From NCBI GenBank assembly GCA_050291465.1, contig JBNKJV010000007.1:62001-126000 (forward strand): a stretch of DNA of 64,000 nt, given 5' to 3'. Positions within the stretch are counted from its first letter, which is position 1; each line of letters opens with the position of its first letter. Below the pieces are notes generated by a model, which saw only the letters and a list, made by a program, of their open reading frames with translations, did not search any database and was not told the origin of the DNA. Shown here piece by piece: positions 41,603-51,181 of this stretch. This DNA is from CBFDBF01 sp050291465. GTDB lineage: Bacteria; Pseudomonadota; Gammaproteobacteria; Chromatiales; Chromatiaceae. The position numbers were made by a program, and so were the translations under genes.

Positions 41603-42649
41603 ATGGAACTGGATCTAAACAAATTCAGAACCCTCATACCGATTAACGCCCTGTATGAGGATAACCTGCTGCAGCTGGCCGAGCAGACCCGGGTTGAACG
41701 ATTCTCCAAGGGAGAAAAGGTATTCAGTATCGGCGACCTGGATCCCGACTCTCTGTTCCTGATGTCCGGCACCGTAGCTATTGACCTGGATGAGACCCAT
41801 GTGCACTCCGTTACTGCGGGAAGCGATGCGGCCCAATATGCCCTGACCACGGTAAACCCACGTCAGTTTAACGCTTTCGTGGTCTCTGACAGCGCCACCA
41901 TCGCCCGGGTGGACGCCATGCTGTTGGAAAAACTGCTGGCCTGGGGACAGGCGGCTCCCCTCGCCGAATGGGATACTCCCACGGAAGAGAGCAAAGGCGC
42001 CTCCGCTACGGACAGCGAGTGGATGATGGCCATGCTCCGCACCGGTATCTTTCTCAAATTGCCGGCCTCCAATATCCATGAACTGTTTTCTCGCATGCAG
42101 GAACTGAAGGTCTCGGCAGGCGAAGAGATCATTCACTACGGAGAAGAGGGTGATTACTATTACATGATTAAACAAGGACGTTGTCAGGTAACCCGCCACG
42201 AGGACGGCAGGCAGGAGGTCCTTGCGGAACTGCAGAAGAACGACTGCTTCGGTGAAGAAGCGCTACTATCCGATGAACCACGCAACGCCTCGGTGACCAT
42301 GTTGACCGACGGTGTGTTGATGCGCCTGGCCAAACAGGATTTCATCGAACTGCTCAATGAGCCTATCCTCAAGTGGGTGGACAACAAAGAAATGAAGGCC
42401 ATGGTCGCGGATGGCGCGAAACAGGTCGACGTGCGGCACGAAAGCGAGTATGAAAATTCCGGCCTGAAAAATGCGCTCAATATTCCCCTGCATGAGCTGC
42501 GCAAAAAATCCAGCTACCTGGAACCGAGCAAAAAATACATCCTCTACTGCGACACCGGCCAGCGCAGTTCGGCGGCCGCCTTCCTGCTGGGACAGCGGGG
42601 TCTCGATGTTTATGTACTGAAGGGCGGGCTTTCCGGCAGCTCATCCTGA
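41603..42649 (+). CDS. Cyclic-nucleotide-binding (CRP-type) plus rhodanese domain protein
   Basis: A 348-residue cytosolic protein. Two cNMP-binding-like domains occur in series (about residues 10-110 and 145-255; the second has FGEEALLSDEPRNASVT, the classic phosphate-binding cassette), followed by a rhodanese domain (about 270-345) with the active-site loop YCDTGQRSS, where C is the sulfur-carrying cysteine. The first cNMP domain lacks a clear cassette. No helix-turn-helix is visible. The fusion suggests cyclic-nucleotide control of sulfur transfer; the actual substrate is unknown. ATG 41603 is chosen over upstream starts that overlap prfB. Confidence 0.82.
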   Translation: MELDLNKFRTLIPINALYEDNLLQLAEQTRVERFSKGEKVFSIGDLDPDSLFLMSGTVAIDLDETHVHSVTAGSDAAQYALTTVNPRQFNAFVVSDSATIARVDAMLLEKLLAWGQAAPLAEWDTPTEESKGASATDSEWMMAMLRTGIFLKLPASNIHELFSRMQELKVSAGEEIIHYGEEGDYYYMIKQGRCQVTRHEDGRQEVLAELQKNDCFGEEALLSDEPRNASVTMLTDGVLMRLAKQDFIELLNEPILKWVDNKEMKAMVADGAKQVDVRHESEYENSGLKNALNIPLHELRKKSSYLEPSKKYILYCDTGQRSSAAAFLLGQRGLDVYVLKGGLSGSSS

Positions 42650-42677
42650 GCTCGATCCCCGGCCGAACATCCACTCG

Positions 42678-42781
42678 GCCGCGAATAAACGCGAATCACC
42701 GCAAATCTGCGCGAAATTTAGGGTAACTCAGACCCGACATGCCTTTGCGGGCATTCGCGGTTGTTTGCGTTCCTTTGCGGC
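42678..42781. repeat. 104-bp intergenic imperfect inverted repeat (GCCGC-A family, copy 2)
   Basis: Left end GCCGCGAATAAACGCGAATC, inverted right end GCCGCAAAGGAACGCAAACA; both start GCCGC and keep the same spacing of AACGC and ACCGC. The same family as 25509-25608. Non-coding, lying between the cNMP-rhodanese gene and mshE. Confidence 0.55.
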
Positions 42782-42808
42782 TAATCCAATCCGACAAGCC
42801 TACCGCCG

Positions 42809-44560
42809 TCAGGCGCGATCAACCGCCTCCACATCACCGGCGATACCGATCACCTCGTCGAGGGTGGTTATGCCCTGAATCGCATAGTCCAGCGCCGCCT
42901 GTTCCAGGATCTTGAACCCCCTGGCCTGTCTGGCGAGATCGGAAAAACCCTGGAGATCCTCGTCCCGCAGCGCCCGGGCCAGCCCGGCGTCCATCTGCAA
43001 CAGTTCATACACACCGATTCTTCCCCGATAACCCCGGTTCTGACAGCTGTTACAGCCGGCCCCATGATAAAACTGAACCCCGGCATACTGGGCACCCTTG
43101 CTTTCCAACCAGGTCCGTTGCTGTTCGTCCGGCTGCACCGGTTCCTTGCAGTCCTCGCATATTCTCCGCACCAATCTTTGCGCGACAATGCACAGCAGGG
43201 CGGATGCGAGCAGATAGCCCGGCACGTTCATATCCAACATACGGGCCACGGTTCCGATGGCGCTGTTCGTATGCAGGGTGGAGAGAACCAGATGCCCGGT
43301 TATGGAGGCACGTACGGCGATCTGGGCGGTTTCCGTATCACGTATTTCACCTACCAGCAGGATATCCGGGTCCTGACGAAGAGCCGTGCGCAATATGGAA
43401 CTGAAGGTTAATTTGATCTGTTCATGCACCTGCACCTGATTTGCCCGGGGCAGGCGATACTCCACCGGATCCTCCACGGTGATGATCTTTTTCTCCGGCT
43501 TATTGAGCTCGGTAAGGGCGGCGTAAAGTGTGGTGGTCTTACCGCTTCCGGTGGGACCCGTAACCAGAACCAGACCATGGGGATGATGGATCAGTTCACG
43601 TAGTTCTTTGCGTATGGTTTCGGGAATACCCAACTGATCGAGGCTCAATATACCGGCACTCTGATCCAGCAACCGCATGACGACTGCTTCACCATGTTGT
43701 ACCGGCATGGTCGATAACCGCACATCAACACTATGGTCTTTGACCTTTATCTGAAAACGACCGTCCTGGGGCAGTCGTTTTTCCGATATATCCAGGTGCG
43801 CCATTAACTTCAACCGCTGCACCAGGGCCGGCGCGATACGCAGCTCATTCATCACCTGTTCCTGCAGCACACCGTCCACCCGCTGCCGGATACGCAACAC
43901 ATCCTCATCCGGTTCTATGTGGATATCGGATGCATTGACCTGCAGGGCGTCTTCAAACAGGGTCCTGAGGAGACGAAAAACCGGGGCTTCGTTCTCTCCT
44001 CCGGTCTCCATCATGACCCCCAGGTCTATATCGCCCTGGGACAGTTCTTCGTCCAGCTCTCCTGCCAGACTGGTTATCTCCTGGGTTCGCCGGTAGGTAA
44101 GATCCAGGGCTCTGAGCAGATCGGATTCCCAGACCACGGCCTGGCGCACATGTCGCTTCAGCAGACTGGATATCTGGTCAAACGCAAACAGGTCCGTCGG
44201 ATCCGCCATCCCCACCAGGGCGTCCTGGGCACCCGCCTCCAGCACCAGCGCACGATAGCGCCTGGCCTGGGCCTCCGGCAGCAACTGCACCACCTGAGGG
44301 TCGAGCTTGAATTTTTTCAAATCGATAAACGGGATATTCAGTTGCTGGGAGAGGAACTCCAAAAGCTGCTTTTCGTTGATATACCCGAGCTCCACCAGGG
44401 TGATGCCCAGTTTGTGTCCGGATCGTTTCTGCTCCGCCAGCGCCGCCTCCAGCTGGGTTTCCGAAATAATGCGGTGCTGCACCAACAGATCACCGATCCT
44501 TATCTTCCGTCGCGCGCGCTCGGCTCCTCCGGCTGGGGTATTCATATCCGGCGTATTCAT
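42809..44560 (-). CDS. mshE: MSHA pilus extension ATPase MshE with c-di-GMP-binding N-domain
   Basis: A 583-residue GspE/PilB-type ATPase that drives MSHA pilus assembly. The N-terminal MshEN domain carries two 24-residue motifs (RIGDLLVQHRIISETQLEAAL and, just after it, the KLGITLVELGYINEKQLLEFL block), known to bind c-di-GMP in the family. The ATPase core shows Walker A GPTGSGKTTT, Walker B LLVGEIRDTETA and a cysteine tetrad (CEDC...CNSC). It is the last gene of the assembly half of the locus, 111 bp after mshN. The order I-J-K-L-M-N-E matches Vibrio and Shewanella. Confidence 0.95.
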   Translation of the reverse strand: MNTPDMNTPAGGAERARRKIRIGDLLVQHRIISETQLEAALAEQKRSGHKLGITLVELGYINEKQLLEFLSQQLNIPFIDLKKFKLDPQVVQLLPEAQARRYRALVLEAGAQDALVGMADPTDLFAFDQISSLLKRHVRQAVVWESDLLRALDLTYRRTQEITSLAGELDEELSQGDIDLGVMMETGGENEAPVFRLLRTLFEDALQVNASDIHIEPDEDVLRIRQRVDGVLQEQVMNELRIAPALVQRLKLMAHLDISEKRLPQDGRFQIKVKDHSVDVRLSTMPVQHGEAVVMRLLDQSAGILSLDQLGIPETIRKELRELIHHPHGLVLVTGPTGSGKTTTLYAALTELNKPEKKIITVEDPVEYRLPRANQVQVHEQIKLTFSSILRTALRQDPDILLVGEIRDTETAQIAVRASITGHLVLSTLHTNSAIGTVARMLDMNVPGYLLASALLCIVAQRLVRRICEDCKEPVQPDEQQRTWLESKGAQYAGVQFYHGAGCNSCQNRGYRGRIGVYELLQMDAGLARALRDEDLQGFSDLARQARGFKILEQAALDYAIQGITTLDEVIGIAGDVEAVDRA

Positions 44561-44671
44561 CTGTTCCGTCCTATTTTTCGTCCGGCTGTGTTGTCAGTCG
44601 ATCATGTAGCGTCACTAAACTCCTCTCCTTCCGCCTTACTGGAGGAAAAAAAGGCCGCCAGCGACGATATT

Positions 44672-45835
44672 CTAATTGCTGTTAACAGACCCTAATATCT
44701 CTATGCGATCGTTTGCGTAGGTACGCAGCGCCGGAGCCAGATTCGGCAAATTTACCGCCTGCCGATAAGCAGCCAGCGCCTCTTCCGGGTTGCCCAGAGC
44801 TTCCAGCGAGATCGCCGCTCCGACCCAGTGGGACGGCAATCCGGGTTCCCGTCCGACAAGCATACGGTAGAGTTCCAACGCACGATCATGTTGCTTCTGT
44901 TGCTGGTAGAGCACTGCCAACAGTGCGACCACCTCCCGGTTGCCTTTGCCGTTCCTCAGCACCTCCTCCAGCAATTCGACGGCTCCGGAACGATCCCCCT
45001 GCTGCATGGCTATGCGCGCCTGCAGTAACGCGAAGCCGGCATGATAGGGTGCGAGAACCATTCCCTCATTAAGCAGGTCCTTCGCCTCCTGGTCGCGACC
45101 GCCGCGGATCAGAAGCCCCGCCAGCAACTCCCTTGCCCTGTGATTCTTTCGGGCCTGCTCCAGAGTAATTCGCAGGTCGGCCTCCGCCTCGGCCAGTCGA
45201 CCTTCCCGCAGGTAACGCTGTGCCCTGCTGAAACTGCTCTCCTTCCTGGAAGCCGCCTGCTTGACCGGCTTGGACAGGGATCTAGCAGGCTCCGGCTGCG
45301 TATCTAGCACCGGCTCGATGGGCGGCAGGGGTTTCCCTGCTGCTGCATCCACCTGCTCCTCATGAGCGACAGTTTCTTCAGCAACCTCCACCGCTGCCGG
45401 TTGCGGCAATTCCGATGCAGCACCCCCCTGCCGGGGCGTGGAAGACTCCGGTTCCGGCGCAGCCTGCACCAGGTTCTCTCTGACCTGTGGTTCAAATACC
45501 GCCGGGGTCTCCGCAACAGTCTCCGGTTCCGCCAAACTCTCTCGCTGTTCCTCGATCGGGGCACCGGTTGCATCGAGACTCTCGGTGTTTGTCTGCACAG
45601 GTCCCGCCAGACCCTGCTCCGCCTCCCCCTTTTTCGGGGAATCGGCCTGATTCATCCAGAAGGCCAGGGACGCAATCAGCAGGAGCGCCGCACCTCCGGC
45701 CCCCAAGATCAGGAACTTGCCACCCGGTCGCCGATCCGGTGCGACGGGTATCGGTTCGGGGACGGCATTATCACCCGTCCCGGAGCGGCCTTCCCGCCGA
45801 TCCAGATCCTTGAGCATCTGGTTGATCAGGCTCAT
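44672..45835 (-). CDS. mshN: MSHA assembly protein MshN, TPR-containing
   Basis: A 387-residue protein: short cytosolic start (SLINQMLKDLDRR, family hallmark), one transmembrane helix (about 43-60), a Glu/Pro-rich linker (about 65-190) and C-terminal TPR helices (about 200-380). It should help to couple MshM or the secretin to the pilus machine. The start ATG 45835 overlaps the mshM stop (ATGA); a GTG nine bases earlier is an alternative. Confidence 0.87.
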   Translation of the reverse strand: MSLINQMLKDLDRREGRSGTGDNAVPEPIPVAPDRRPGGKFLILGAGGAALLLIASLAFWMNQADSPKKGEAEQGLAGPVQTNTESLDATGAPIEEQRESLAEPETVAETPAVFEPQVRENLVQAAPEPESSTPRQGGAASELPQPAAVEVAEETVAHEEQVDAAAGKPLPPIEPVLDTQPEPARSLSKPVKQAASRKESSFSRAQRYLREGRLAEAEADLRITLEQARKNHRARELLAGLLIRGGRDQEAKDLLNEGMVLAPYHAGFALLQARIAMQQGDRSGAVELLEEVLRNGKGNREVVALLAVLYQQQKQHDRALELYRMLVGREPGLPSHWVGAAISLEALGNPEEALAAYRQAVNLPNLAPALRTYANDRIEILGSVNSN

Positions 45836-46752
45836 ATCCGCCACCCCGCGATCTGTTCAATCCAATAGGCGACGGTGGCCCATACCGCCAACCCGGAAAG
45901 GCTGGTGCCGAGGGTCAGGAAACGGGAAAAAACCGATCTCTTCCGGACATTTTCCGTATCCGCGATGGCCCGGCGTACATGAGGCGCAAGCACCTGCTTC
46001 TGTCCTTCCCCATAGGCGGCCATCATCGCCTTGTGTGCCAGGATATTGACCAGCCTGGGAATCCCGCCGCTCGCCTTGTACAGCAATTTCATGGCCCTGG
46101 GGGCGAACAGATCGGATCCCTGATAACCGCCGATATCCAGCCGGTGCCTCAGATAACCTTCCACACCCGCGCGACTCATGGGCAGCAGGCGATGGGAAAA
46201 GGTTATACGCTGGCGAAGTTGTCGTATTTGCGGCTGGTTCAAGCGTTGGTCCAGCTCCGGCTGGCCGAACATGACAACCTGCAACAACTTGGCCTTTTCC
46301 GTTTCCAGGTTGGTCAGCAGACGCAACGCTTCAAGAGTCCTTTCGGGCATCGCCTGCACCTCGTCCATTAACAGTACCACCCGTTTTCCTTCCCTGCGCA
46401 GCTGGATCAATTTCGCGGTAATCAGTTTAAGTAAGCGGTGCTGCCCCACATTGCCCTTCGGGTTGATCATCAACTCTTCCGCCAGCGCATAACGGAAGGT
46501 GGTGGGCTCCATATAGGGATTTGGAATATAGGCGGTTACAAATTCACCGTTCAGTGCATTAAGAAGCTTACGACAGAGCAGGGTCTTGCCGGTACCCACT
46601 TCTCCGACGATCTTGATAAACCCCTCCCCCATACGCAACGCGACCAACAGGACGTTGAACGCCTCCTGATGGGCGGCATAGTTATAGAAATAACTGGTAT
46701 CAGGAGTCAGTCCGAAAGGCGGTTCGCGCAGGTTGAAATGGCTTTCGTACAT
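45832..46752 (-). CDS. mshM: MshM, ExeA-type AAA ATPase
   Basis: A 306-residue ATPase starting MYESHFNLREPPFGLTPD, diagnostic of ExeA/MshM proteins. Walker A GEVGTGKT (about 46-53), Walker B VVLLMDEVQAM, and arginine-finger region follow; a transmembrane helix lies near the C-terminus (about 278-300). It lacks the peptidoglycan-binding domain that ExeA has. It lies 13 bp after mshL and overlaps mshN. Confidence 0.93.
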   Translation of the reverse strand: MYESHFNLREPPFGLTPDTSYFYNYAAHQEAFNVLLVALRMGEGFIKIVGEVGTGKTLLCRKLLNALNGEFVTAYIPNPYMEPTTFRYALAEELMINPKGNVGQHRLLKLITAKLIQLRREGKRVVLLMDEVQAMPERTLEALRLLTNLETEKAKLLQVVMFGQPELDQRLNQPQIRQLRQRITFSHRLLPMSRAGVEGYLRHRLDIGGYQGSDLFAPRAMKLLYKASGGIPRLVNILAHKAMMAAYGEGQKQVLAPHVRRAIADTENVRKRSVFSRFLTLGTSLSGLAVWATVAYWIEQIAGWRI

Positions 46753-46765
46753 GGCACCGGCATGG

Positions 46766-48535
46766 TCAGGGTGCTGAATCTCTATGGGTATCGAACACTT
46801 CCGGCTTACTGCCGAAGTGAAATTCCCTATCCAGTTTGCGGAAACGCTGGGAACTCCCCGAGATGCTCTGTTTCCATACTTCCGGTTTATCCACCACCAG
46901 CGGCCGCAGGACGATTACAAGTTCGCTCTTCCTGGCGTTCTGACTGGTGGAGCGGAACAGGTTACCCACCATCGGGATATCCCCCAGGAACGGTGTCGAT
47001 GCCACGTCCTCCGCGGTGGTATCCTGCATCAATCCACCGATAACCACCAACTGCCCGCTCTGGGCATGCACGATACTGTCGGACTCACGCACCGTGCTTA
47101 ACGCCAGGGGTACGCTCTGCTCAAGAGAGCCCACGACTATATCCTTCTGCTGATCCTGTACCACGCTGACCGAAGGATGGACGTGCAGGGTCACACCACC
47201 GTTGGCGTCGATCTGCGGCGTGACATCCAGAGCGATACCCGAGAAGAAAGGCGTCAGGGTGATATCCGGTGACGTGGTGGTGCTGGTTCCGGTGGTGGTG
47301 GTGCTGTCCACGTCGGTAACGAAGAACTCATCGGTACCCACCTTTATCACCGCTTTCTGGTTGTTCAGGGTGGAGATGCGGGGACTCGAAAGCACCTGCA
47401 CGTTTCCTTGCGACTCCAGAAGCTCGATGAAGGCGAGAAAATTGGTGGTGCTGATAGTGGCACCGAAGAATCCGCCAAAGGCCTCAAAGCTGGTGAAACC
47501 CACCGGCGAAGCGGTGGTGGGGTCCACGATACCCCCGGTGCGGGTGTCGATCCCGACCATGGAGGGATAGGTGAAGGGTTCACCGCCGCCGGACTGCCCG
47601 ATGGAGACCGTGGTACCGTTCTGCCTCATGAGCTTGGCCCAGTTGATACCCGCTTGGTATCCGTCGTCCAACTGCACTTCAAGGATCTTTGCCTCAAGAA
47701 TGACCTGCCGGTGCATGGTCTGCTCGGTGGAATCCAGGTACTCCTCCACCTCGCGCAGCTCGGACGGGATGGCACGAACCACCACCAACCCCGTCTGCGG
47801 GGAAACCACGACCGAGCGTCCTTCTCCATTACCCACGATGGCCGTCAGTGACTGGGTCAATTCCTGCCAGAAATCGGTTTCGCTAGTGGTATAGATCTGG
47901 CTGCCCGAGGTTGAACCGTTGCTGTCGGAACTGGAGGAGTCCGAACCGGAATCCGAATCCGAACTGTCTCCGCTCTGATCTCCCCCGCTGACCTGCCCGG
48001 AACTGACCCGAGTCTGCGACTGGCCTGCCCGCTTTACGTTCAGATAGTTCACCTGAAACACCCGGGACTGGAGCCGGATGGGAAGCACATAGAAGCCACC
48101 CTCATTCTGCTCGTATTCATAACCGTACACGTCCCGCAGGATTTTCATCACCTCGGGAATGGTTACATTTTTCAGATTCAGGGAAATACCACCCTGTACT
48201 GAAGGATGCACAACCATGTTGTAACCGGTGCCTTCCACCAGGCTCATGAAGAAGTCGCGGGCCGGCGCATCAACCACACTGACATCGAAGCGGGGCGAGT
48301 CTGATTGCTCTTCGCCGGATGCGACAGCCAGGCTTATTTCCGGCACCAGGGCGGCGGCCACCTCCGCCGGTGGTTCCGTCGGCTGTACTCCGGCGTCACC
48401 CGGTTGCTCCTCCAGGGCCTTTTGGATTCTGTCTATGGCCGGCCCTTTTTCCGGGGCCATGCTTTCACAGGCACTCAATAACAGAACCAGGCACAAAGCC
48501 AATGGTTTGAATAGAGAGTTTATCTGGCACTTCAT
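46766..48535 (-). CDS. mshL: MSHA secretin MshL (lipoprotein)
   Basis: A 589-residue outer-membrane secretin that lets the pilus exit. N-terminal lipobox LLLSAC (Cys about 23), an STN/N0-type domain (about 75-160), an unusual Ser/Asp-rich low-complexity linker (about 185-215), and a secretin domain (about 220-555) with the VPFLGDIPMVGNLFR motif. Its start overlaps the mshK stop (ATGA). Length is like the Vibrio MshL (559). Confidence 0.95.
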   Translation of the reverse strand: MKCQINSLFKPLALCLVLLLSACESMAPEKGPAIDRIQKALEEQPGDAGVQPTEPPAEVAAALVPEISLAVASGEEQSDSPRFDVSVVDAPARDFFMSLVEGTGYNMVVHPSVQGGISLNLKNVTIPEVMKILRDVYGYEYEQNEGGFYVLPIRLQSRVFQVNYLNVKRAGQSQTRVSSGQVSGGDQSGDSSDSDSGSDSSSSDSNGSTSGSQIYTTSETDFWQELTQSLTAIVGNGEGRSVVVSPQTGLVVVRAIPSELREVEEYLDSTEQTMHRQVILEAKILEVQLDDGYQAGINWAKLMRQNGTTVSIGQSGGGEPFTYPSMVGIDTRTGGIVDPTTASPVGFTSFEAFGGFFGATISTTNFLAFIELLESQGNVQVLSSPRISTLNNQKAVIKVGTDEFFVTDVDSTTTTGTSTTTSPDITLTPFFSGIALDVTPQIDANGGVTLHVHPSVSVVQDQQKDIVVGSLEQSVPLALSTVRESDSIVHAQSGQLVVIGGLMQDTTAEDVASTPFLGDIPMVGNLFRSTSQNARKSELVIVLRPLVVDKPEVWKQSISGSSQRFRKLDREFHFGSKPEVFDTHRDSAP

Positions 48536-48882
48536 TTTTCACCCCTGCCGGTATCGGCCGGTTTCTTAACCTTTAAGGGAATCAGCGGAACTTCGATCCG
48601 CTCATCCCCCATTTCAATCGTGACCTTATCCGCCTGGATGGCGACCAACCGCCCACCGGCGTAGCTGTCGCCCTGTTCCAGACGCTGGCCGTTTATTACC
48701 GCCATACGCCGGTCGGGGGAGAGAACAATCTCCGTCACCCGGAAATCCGGGGCGGCGAGCGCCTCGGCGTCTCCGACCGCGGGGCCGGCGGTATATCCGT
48801 CCGGCATGGTCGGATCGGGCAACTGCTCCGCAACCGCATGCAGCGACCAAATTATAAAGAGCAGTGGAATCCACCTAAACAC
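48532..48882 (-). CDS. mshK: MshK, PilP-like pilot or periplasmic protein
   Basis: A 116-residue protein with a signal sequence (FRWIPLLFIIWSLHAVA) and a small beta domain (about 50-110) like the homology region of PilP/GspC: VLSPDRRMAVINGQRLEQGD. It probably bridges the inner-membrane complex and the secretin MshL. The GTG at 48882 is chosen: it follows GGAGGGG with good spacing and keeps the signal at the N-terminus. It overlaps mshJ by 8 bases and mshL by 4. Confidence 0.8.
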   Translation of the reverse strand: MFRWIPLLFIIWSLHAVAEQLPDPTMPDGYTAGPAVGDAEALAAPDFRVTEIVLSPDRRMAVINGQRLEQGDSYAGGRLVAIQADKVTIEMGDERIEVPLIPLKVKKPADTGRGEK

Positions 48883-49549
48883 CGATCCACCCCTCCGATA
48901 GTCCCAACGTATGCAATTCGATCCGCACCTTGGCCTTGGGATATTCCTGAACATCGAAAATCACCGCGTCCCAGAAAAACCGCCAGGGAAGCTTCTCCAG
49001 CTCTTTCAGGTAGGACAGGGTGGAATGGAAATCCCCCTCGAATTCGATCGCGAAGCCGTGTCGGAACAGGTTGACACCCTTCTGCGGTCGCGGATCTTCC
49101 GGATTCGCCTGTTCAAAAAAGGAACGCGGCTCCAGGTTCTCCAGTTTTATGAGCTTCAGTCCCTGTTCACGCACCAGCAGCTCTTCCAGCAGGCGCGCCA
49201 TCTGTTCCGGCTCAATCAACACCTCCGCCACTTCCTGAATACGCAGGTGCAGCTGAGCTATTTCATTTTGTACCGCCTGGATCCGCCCTTTGTTTTCCGC
49301 GTCAGGATCGTTCTGGATTATCTCCCGAAAACCCTGGACCTCCTGCTCCATACGCTCCACGGCCTTATTGGTCTCGGTGATTTTCTGGGTTATCTCCTTC
49401 GCTTCCCGCTGCAACGGCTGAAAGAAATAGGTTTCCCAGCCGAGATGAAGAATCACGACGCTTATCACCACCAGCAGAGCCCGTTCCCTCAGGCTGAAAC
49501 CGTTAATGATATTAACAAGCTTGGCGAGTTTTTCGTTCAGAGGCGTCAT
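48875..49549 (-). CDS. mshJ: MshJ, PilO-like inner-membrane protein
   Basis: A 224-residue bitopic protein: one transmembrane helix (about 22-42), then a coiled coil (about 48-120) and a ferredoxin-like PilO domain (about 130-220; SYLKELEKLPWRFFWDA). It starts at ATG 49549 overlapping the mshI2 stop (ATGA). Confidence 0.88.
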   Translation of the reverse strand: MTPLNEKLAKLVNIINGFSLRERALLVVISVVILHLGWETYFFQPLQREAKEITQKITETNKAVERMEQEVQGFREIIQNDPDAENKGRIQAVQNEIAQLHLRIQEVAEVLIEPEQMARLLEELLVREQGLKLIKLENLEPRSFFEQANPEDPRPQKGVNLFRHGFAIEFEGDFHSTLSYLKELEKLPWRFFWDAVIFDVQEYPKAKVRIELHTLGLSEGWIGV

Positions 49550-50157
49550 TTCTCCTCCTCCGCGGAGGTCTGTAAATTGAATTCAACAAACACCTCCTCC
49601 TCGTCACGATTGAGCTGCAAAACCTGGAACGTTTTTCCCTGAAAGGCGGGTTCGTCCGCGAGCTTTCCAAGAAATTTAGGCACCAGCTCGGGTCGGGAGA
49701 CGCCTCCCCCCAACTCCAGTTTCTCTCCGCCCTCCCGTATCCGGATGCTGCTGAGCCACAGCCCGGTCATGTCCTGCCGGGCCAATCCCGTGAAGTAATC
49801 GGAGAACGGCACCTTATCCCGCTCCATCTCCTGGTTGAGCTGGTTCAACACCTCCTGTGTTGACTTGCGTTGCTCCACCAGTTGATTCAGTTCCTGCTCG
49901 AGCGCCAGACTGGGTTCCCGGTGAGGCAACTGCTCCCGCAGCTCCGCCACCTGCTGTTCCAGTGCATCGTGGTTTGCGCGCGCCTGTTCCAGCTGCGCAT
50001 CAAGTCCCCCCACTTTCCACAGAAACGCCCCGTAGATCAGTGCATACACCAGTACCATCAGCGCGAGAATCTTGCCCACCGTTGCGGCGGCAAACGGAAT
50101 CTTACGCTTGCGAAACAGCGGCTGATACAGATTGATCTGCTGCAGTGTTCTGCTCAT
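49546..50157 (-). CDS. MshI2, PilN-like inner-membrane protein
   Basis: A 203-residue bitopic protein that begins SRTLQQINLYQP, the cytosolic PilN-type motif that docks on PilM-like MshI. It has one transmembrane helix (about 27-48), a coiled coil (about 55-110) and a C-terminal alpha/beta domain. Its ATG overlaps the mshI stop (ATGA). Shewanella and some others split mshI into I1 and I2 in the same way. Confidence 0.85.
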   Translation of the reverse strand: MSRTLQQINLYQPLFRKRKIPFAAATVGKILALMVLVYALIYGAFLWKVGGLDAQLEQARANHDALEQQVAELREQLPHREPSLALEQELNQLVEQRKSTQEVLNQLNQEMERDKVPFSDYFTGLARQDMTGLWLSSIRIREGGEKLELGGGVSRPELVPKFLGKLADEPAFQGKTFQVLQLNRDEEEVFVEFNLQTSAEEEK

Positions 50158-51104
50158 CGCTGTGTCCTCAGCGCGCCACCCAGCGCCGGCAGGCAGCGCA
50201 GGATTTCTTCGGAGGAAACCTCTTCCACACCGTCTATCCACTCTGAAAGGTTATAGAGACTGACGGGAACCGTCAGATTCTCTTCCGCGTATCTGATCAG
50301 CGGCTCGGTGGCCGAAGTTTCCACCGGTATCACGGTCACGCGGGATACCACCCCTTCACCGAACTGGCTTTCATAGAAATCCATGGAACGTTGGATCTCC
50401 AACACCAGGGAACTGTACAGGGCGCTGCTCAACACCCCCTCCCCGGCCACCGCCATCTGCTCCAGGTCCCGTGCCGTCGCATCGATATTACGACTCAGGT
50501 AGAGCAGCGAATTTCCGGTGATCTCTATCAGCCCGTAGCGGGGGGAAAGATATAGAAAGGCCTGGGCGCGGTTCGGCTCTTCGGTCAACACGGCAAGATT
50601 GCGTAACGCGAGCTCCGTGATGTCGATCGCCGCGATCTCCAGACCCGCGTCATCCAGAAGATCCACGCGCTCCTGGATCAGAGTGTTCTTGGCCGCCACC
50701 ACCGACAGCATACGGGTGGCGCCCGCCCGCTTCGGCTCCGGCAGATCAAATACATCGATAGTGACATCGTCCACATGGGAATCGATAAGATCCTTAATGC
50801 GCCAACGCACGGCATTCAGCAGTTCCTCCGCTTCAACCGCCGGGGATTCCACCTGCAACAGGGAATAGTCACCGGGCTCAAGAACGAACACCGCAGGCAT
50901 ACCCTTCAACTTCAGGTCGACCGCAAGACTGGAAAAGGTTTCGCCATAGGCCTTCGGCCCGGCACAGGCCTTGAAGGCCATACGCTCCAGTACCGGTGTT
51001 TTCCCCTCCCTTTGCAGAACCACGGCGACGGAAACCCCGTCGGGGTGAAAACCGATCCCCACCTGGAGCCCTTCCCGCACCTTTTTCTGGAGTGATAGCG
51101 CCAC
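50154..51104 (-). CDS. mshI: MshI, PilM-like actin-fold protein
   Basis: A 316-residue cytosolic PilM-like protein with a split actin-type fold (ATP-site residues in VGIGFHPDGVSVA and later the LRNLAVL region). It starts the assembly half mshI-I2-J-K-L-M-N-E. I prefer GTG 51104, because AGGGG lies 5-6 nt before it; a GTG at 51131 would add nine residues without a ribosome site. A promoter with TATAAT lies about 50 bp upstream. Confidence 0.85.
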   Translation of the reverse strand: MALSLQKKVREGLQVGIGFHPDGVSVAVVLQREGKTPVLERMAFKACAGPKAYGETFSSLAVDLKLKGMPAVFVLEPGDYSLLQVESPAVEAEELLNAVRWRIKDLIDSHVDDVTIDVFDLPEPKRAGATRMLSVVAAKNTLIQERVDLLDDAGLEIAAIDITELALRNLAVLTEEPNRAQAFLYLSPRYGLIEITGNSLLYLSRNIDATARDLEQMAVAGEGVLSSALYSSLVLEIQRSMDFYESQFGEGVVSRVTVIPVETSATEPLIRYAEENLTVPVSLYNLSEWIDGVEEVSSEEILRCLPALGGALRTQR

Positions 51105-51152
51105 AGAATCCCCTAGAAAGGTTTGTCCCACATTCTATAGTAAATTCTCAAT

Positions 51153-51181
51153 ATTATAACCCAACTATATTGAAATAATAG
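51153..51181 (-). promoter_or_regulatory. Predicted promoter of the mshI-E assembly operon
   Basis: A perfect TATAAT (minus strand 51158-51153) in an AT-rich stretch; the -35 region at 17 bp is weak (CTATTA). The initiation site would be about 40 nt before mshI. No comparable promoter appears inside the operon, whose genes mostly overlap. Confidence 0.45.
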
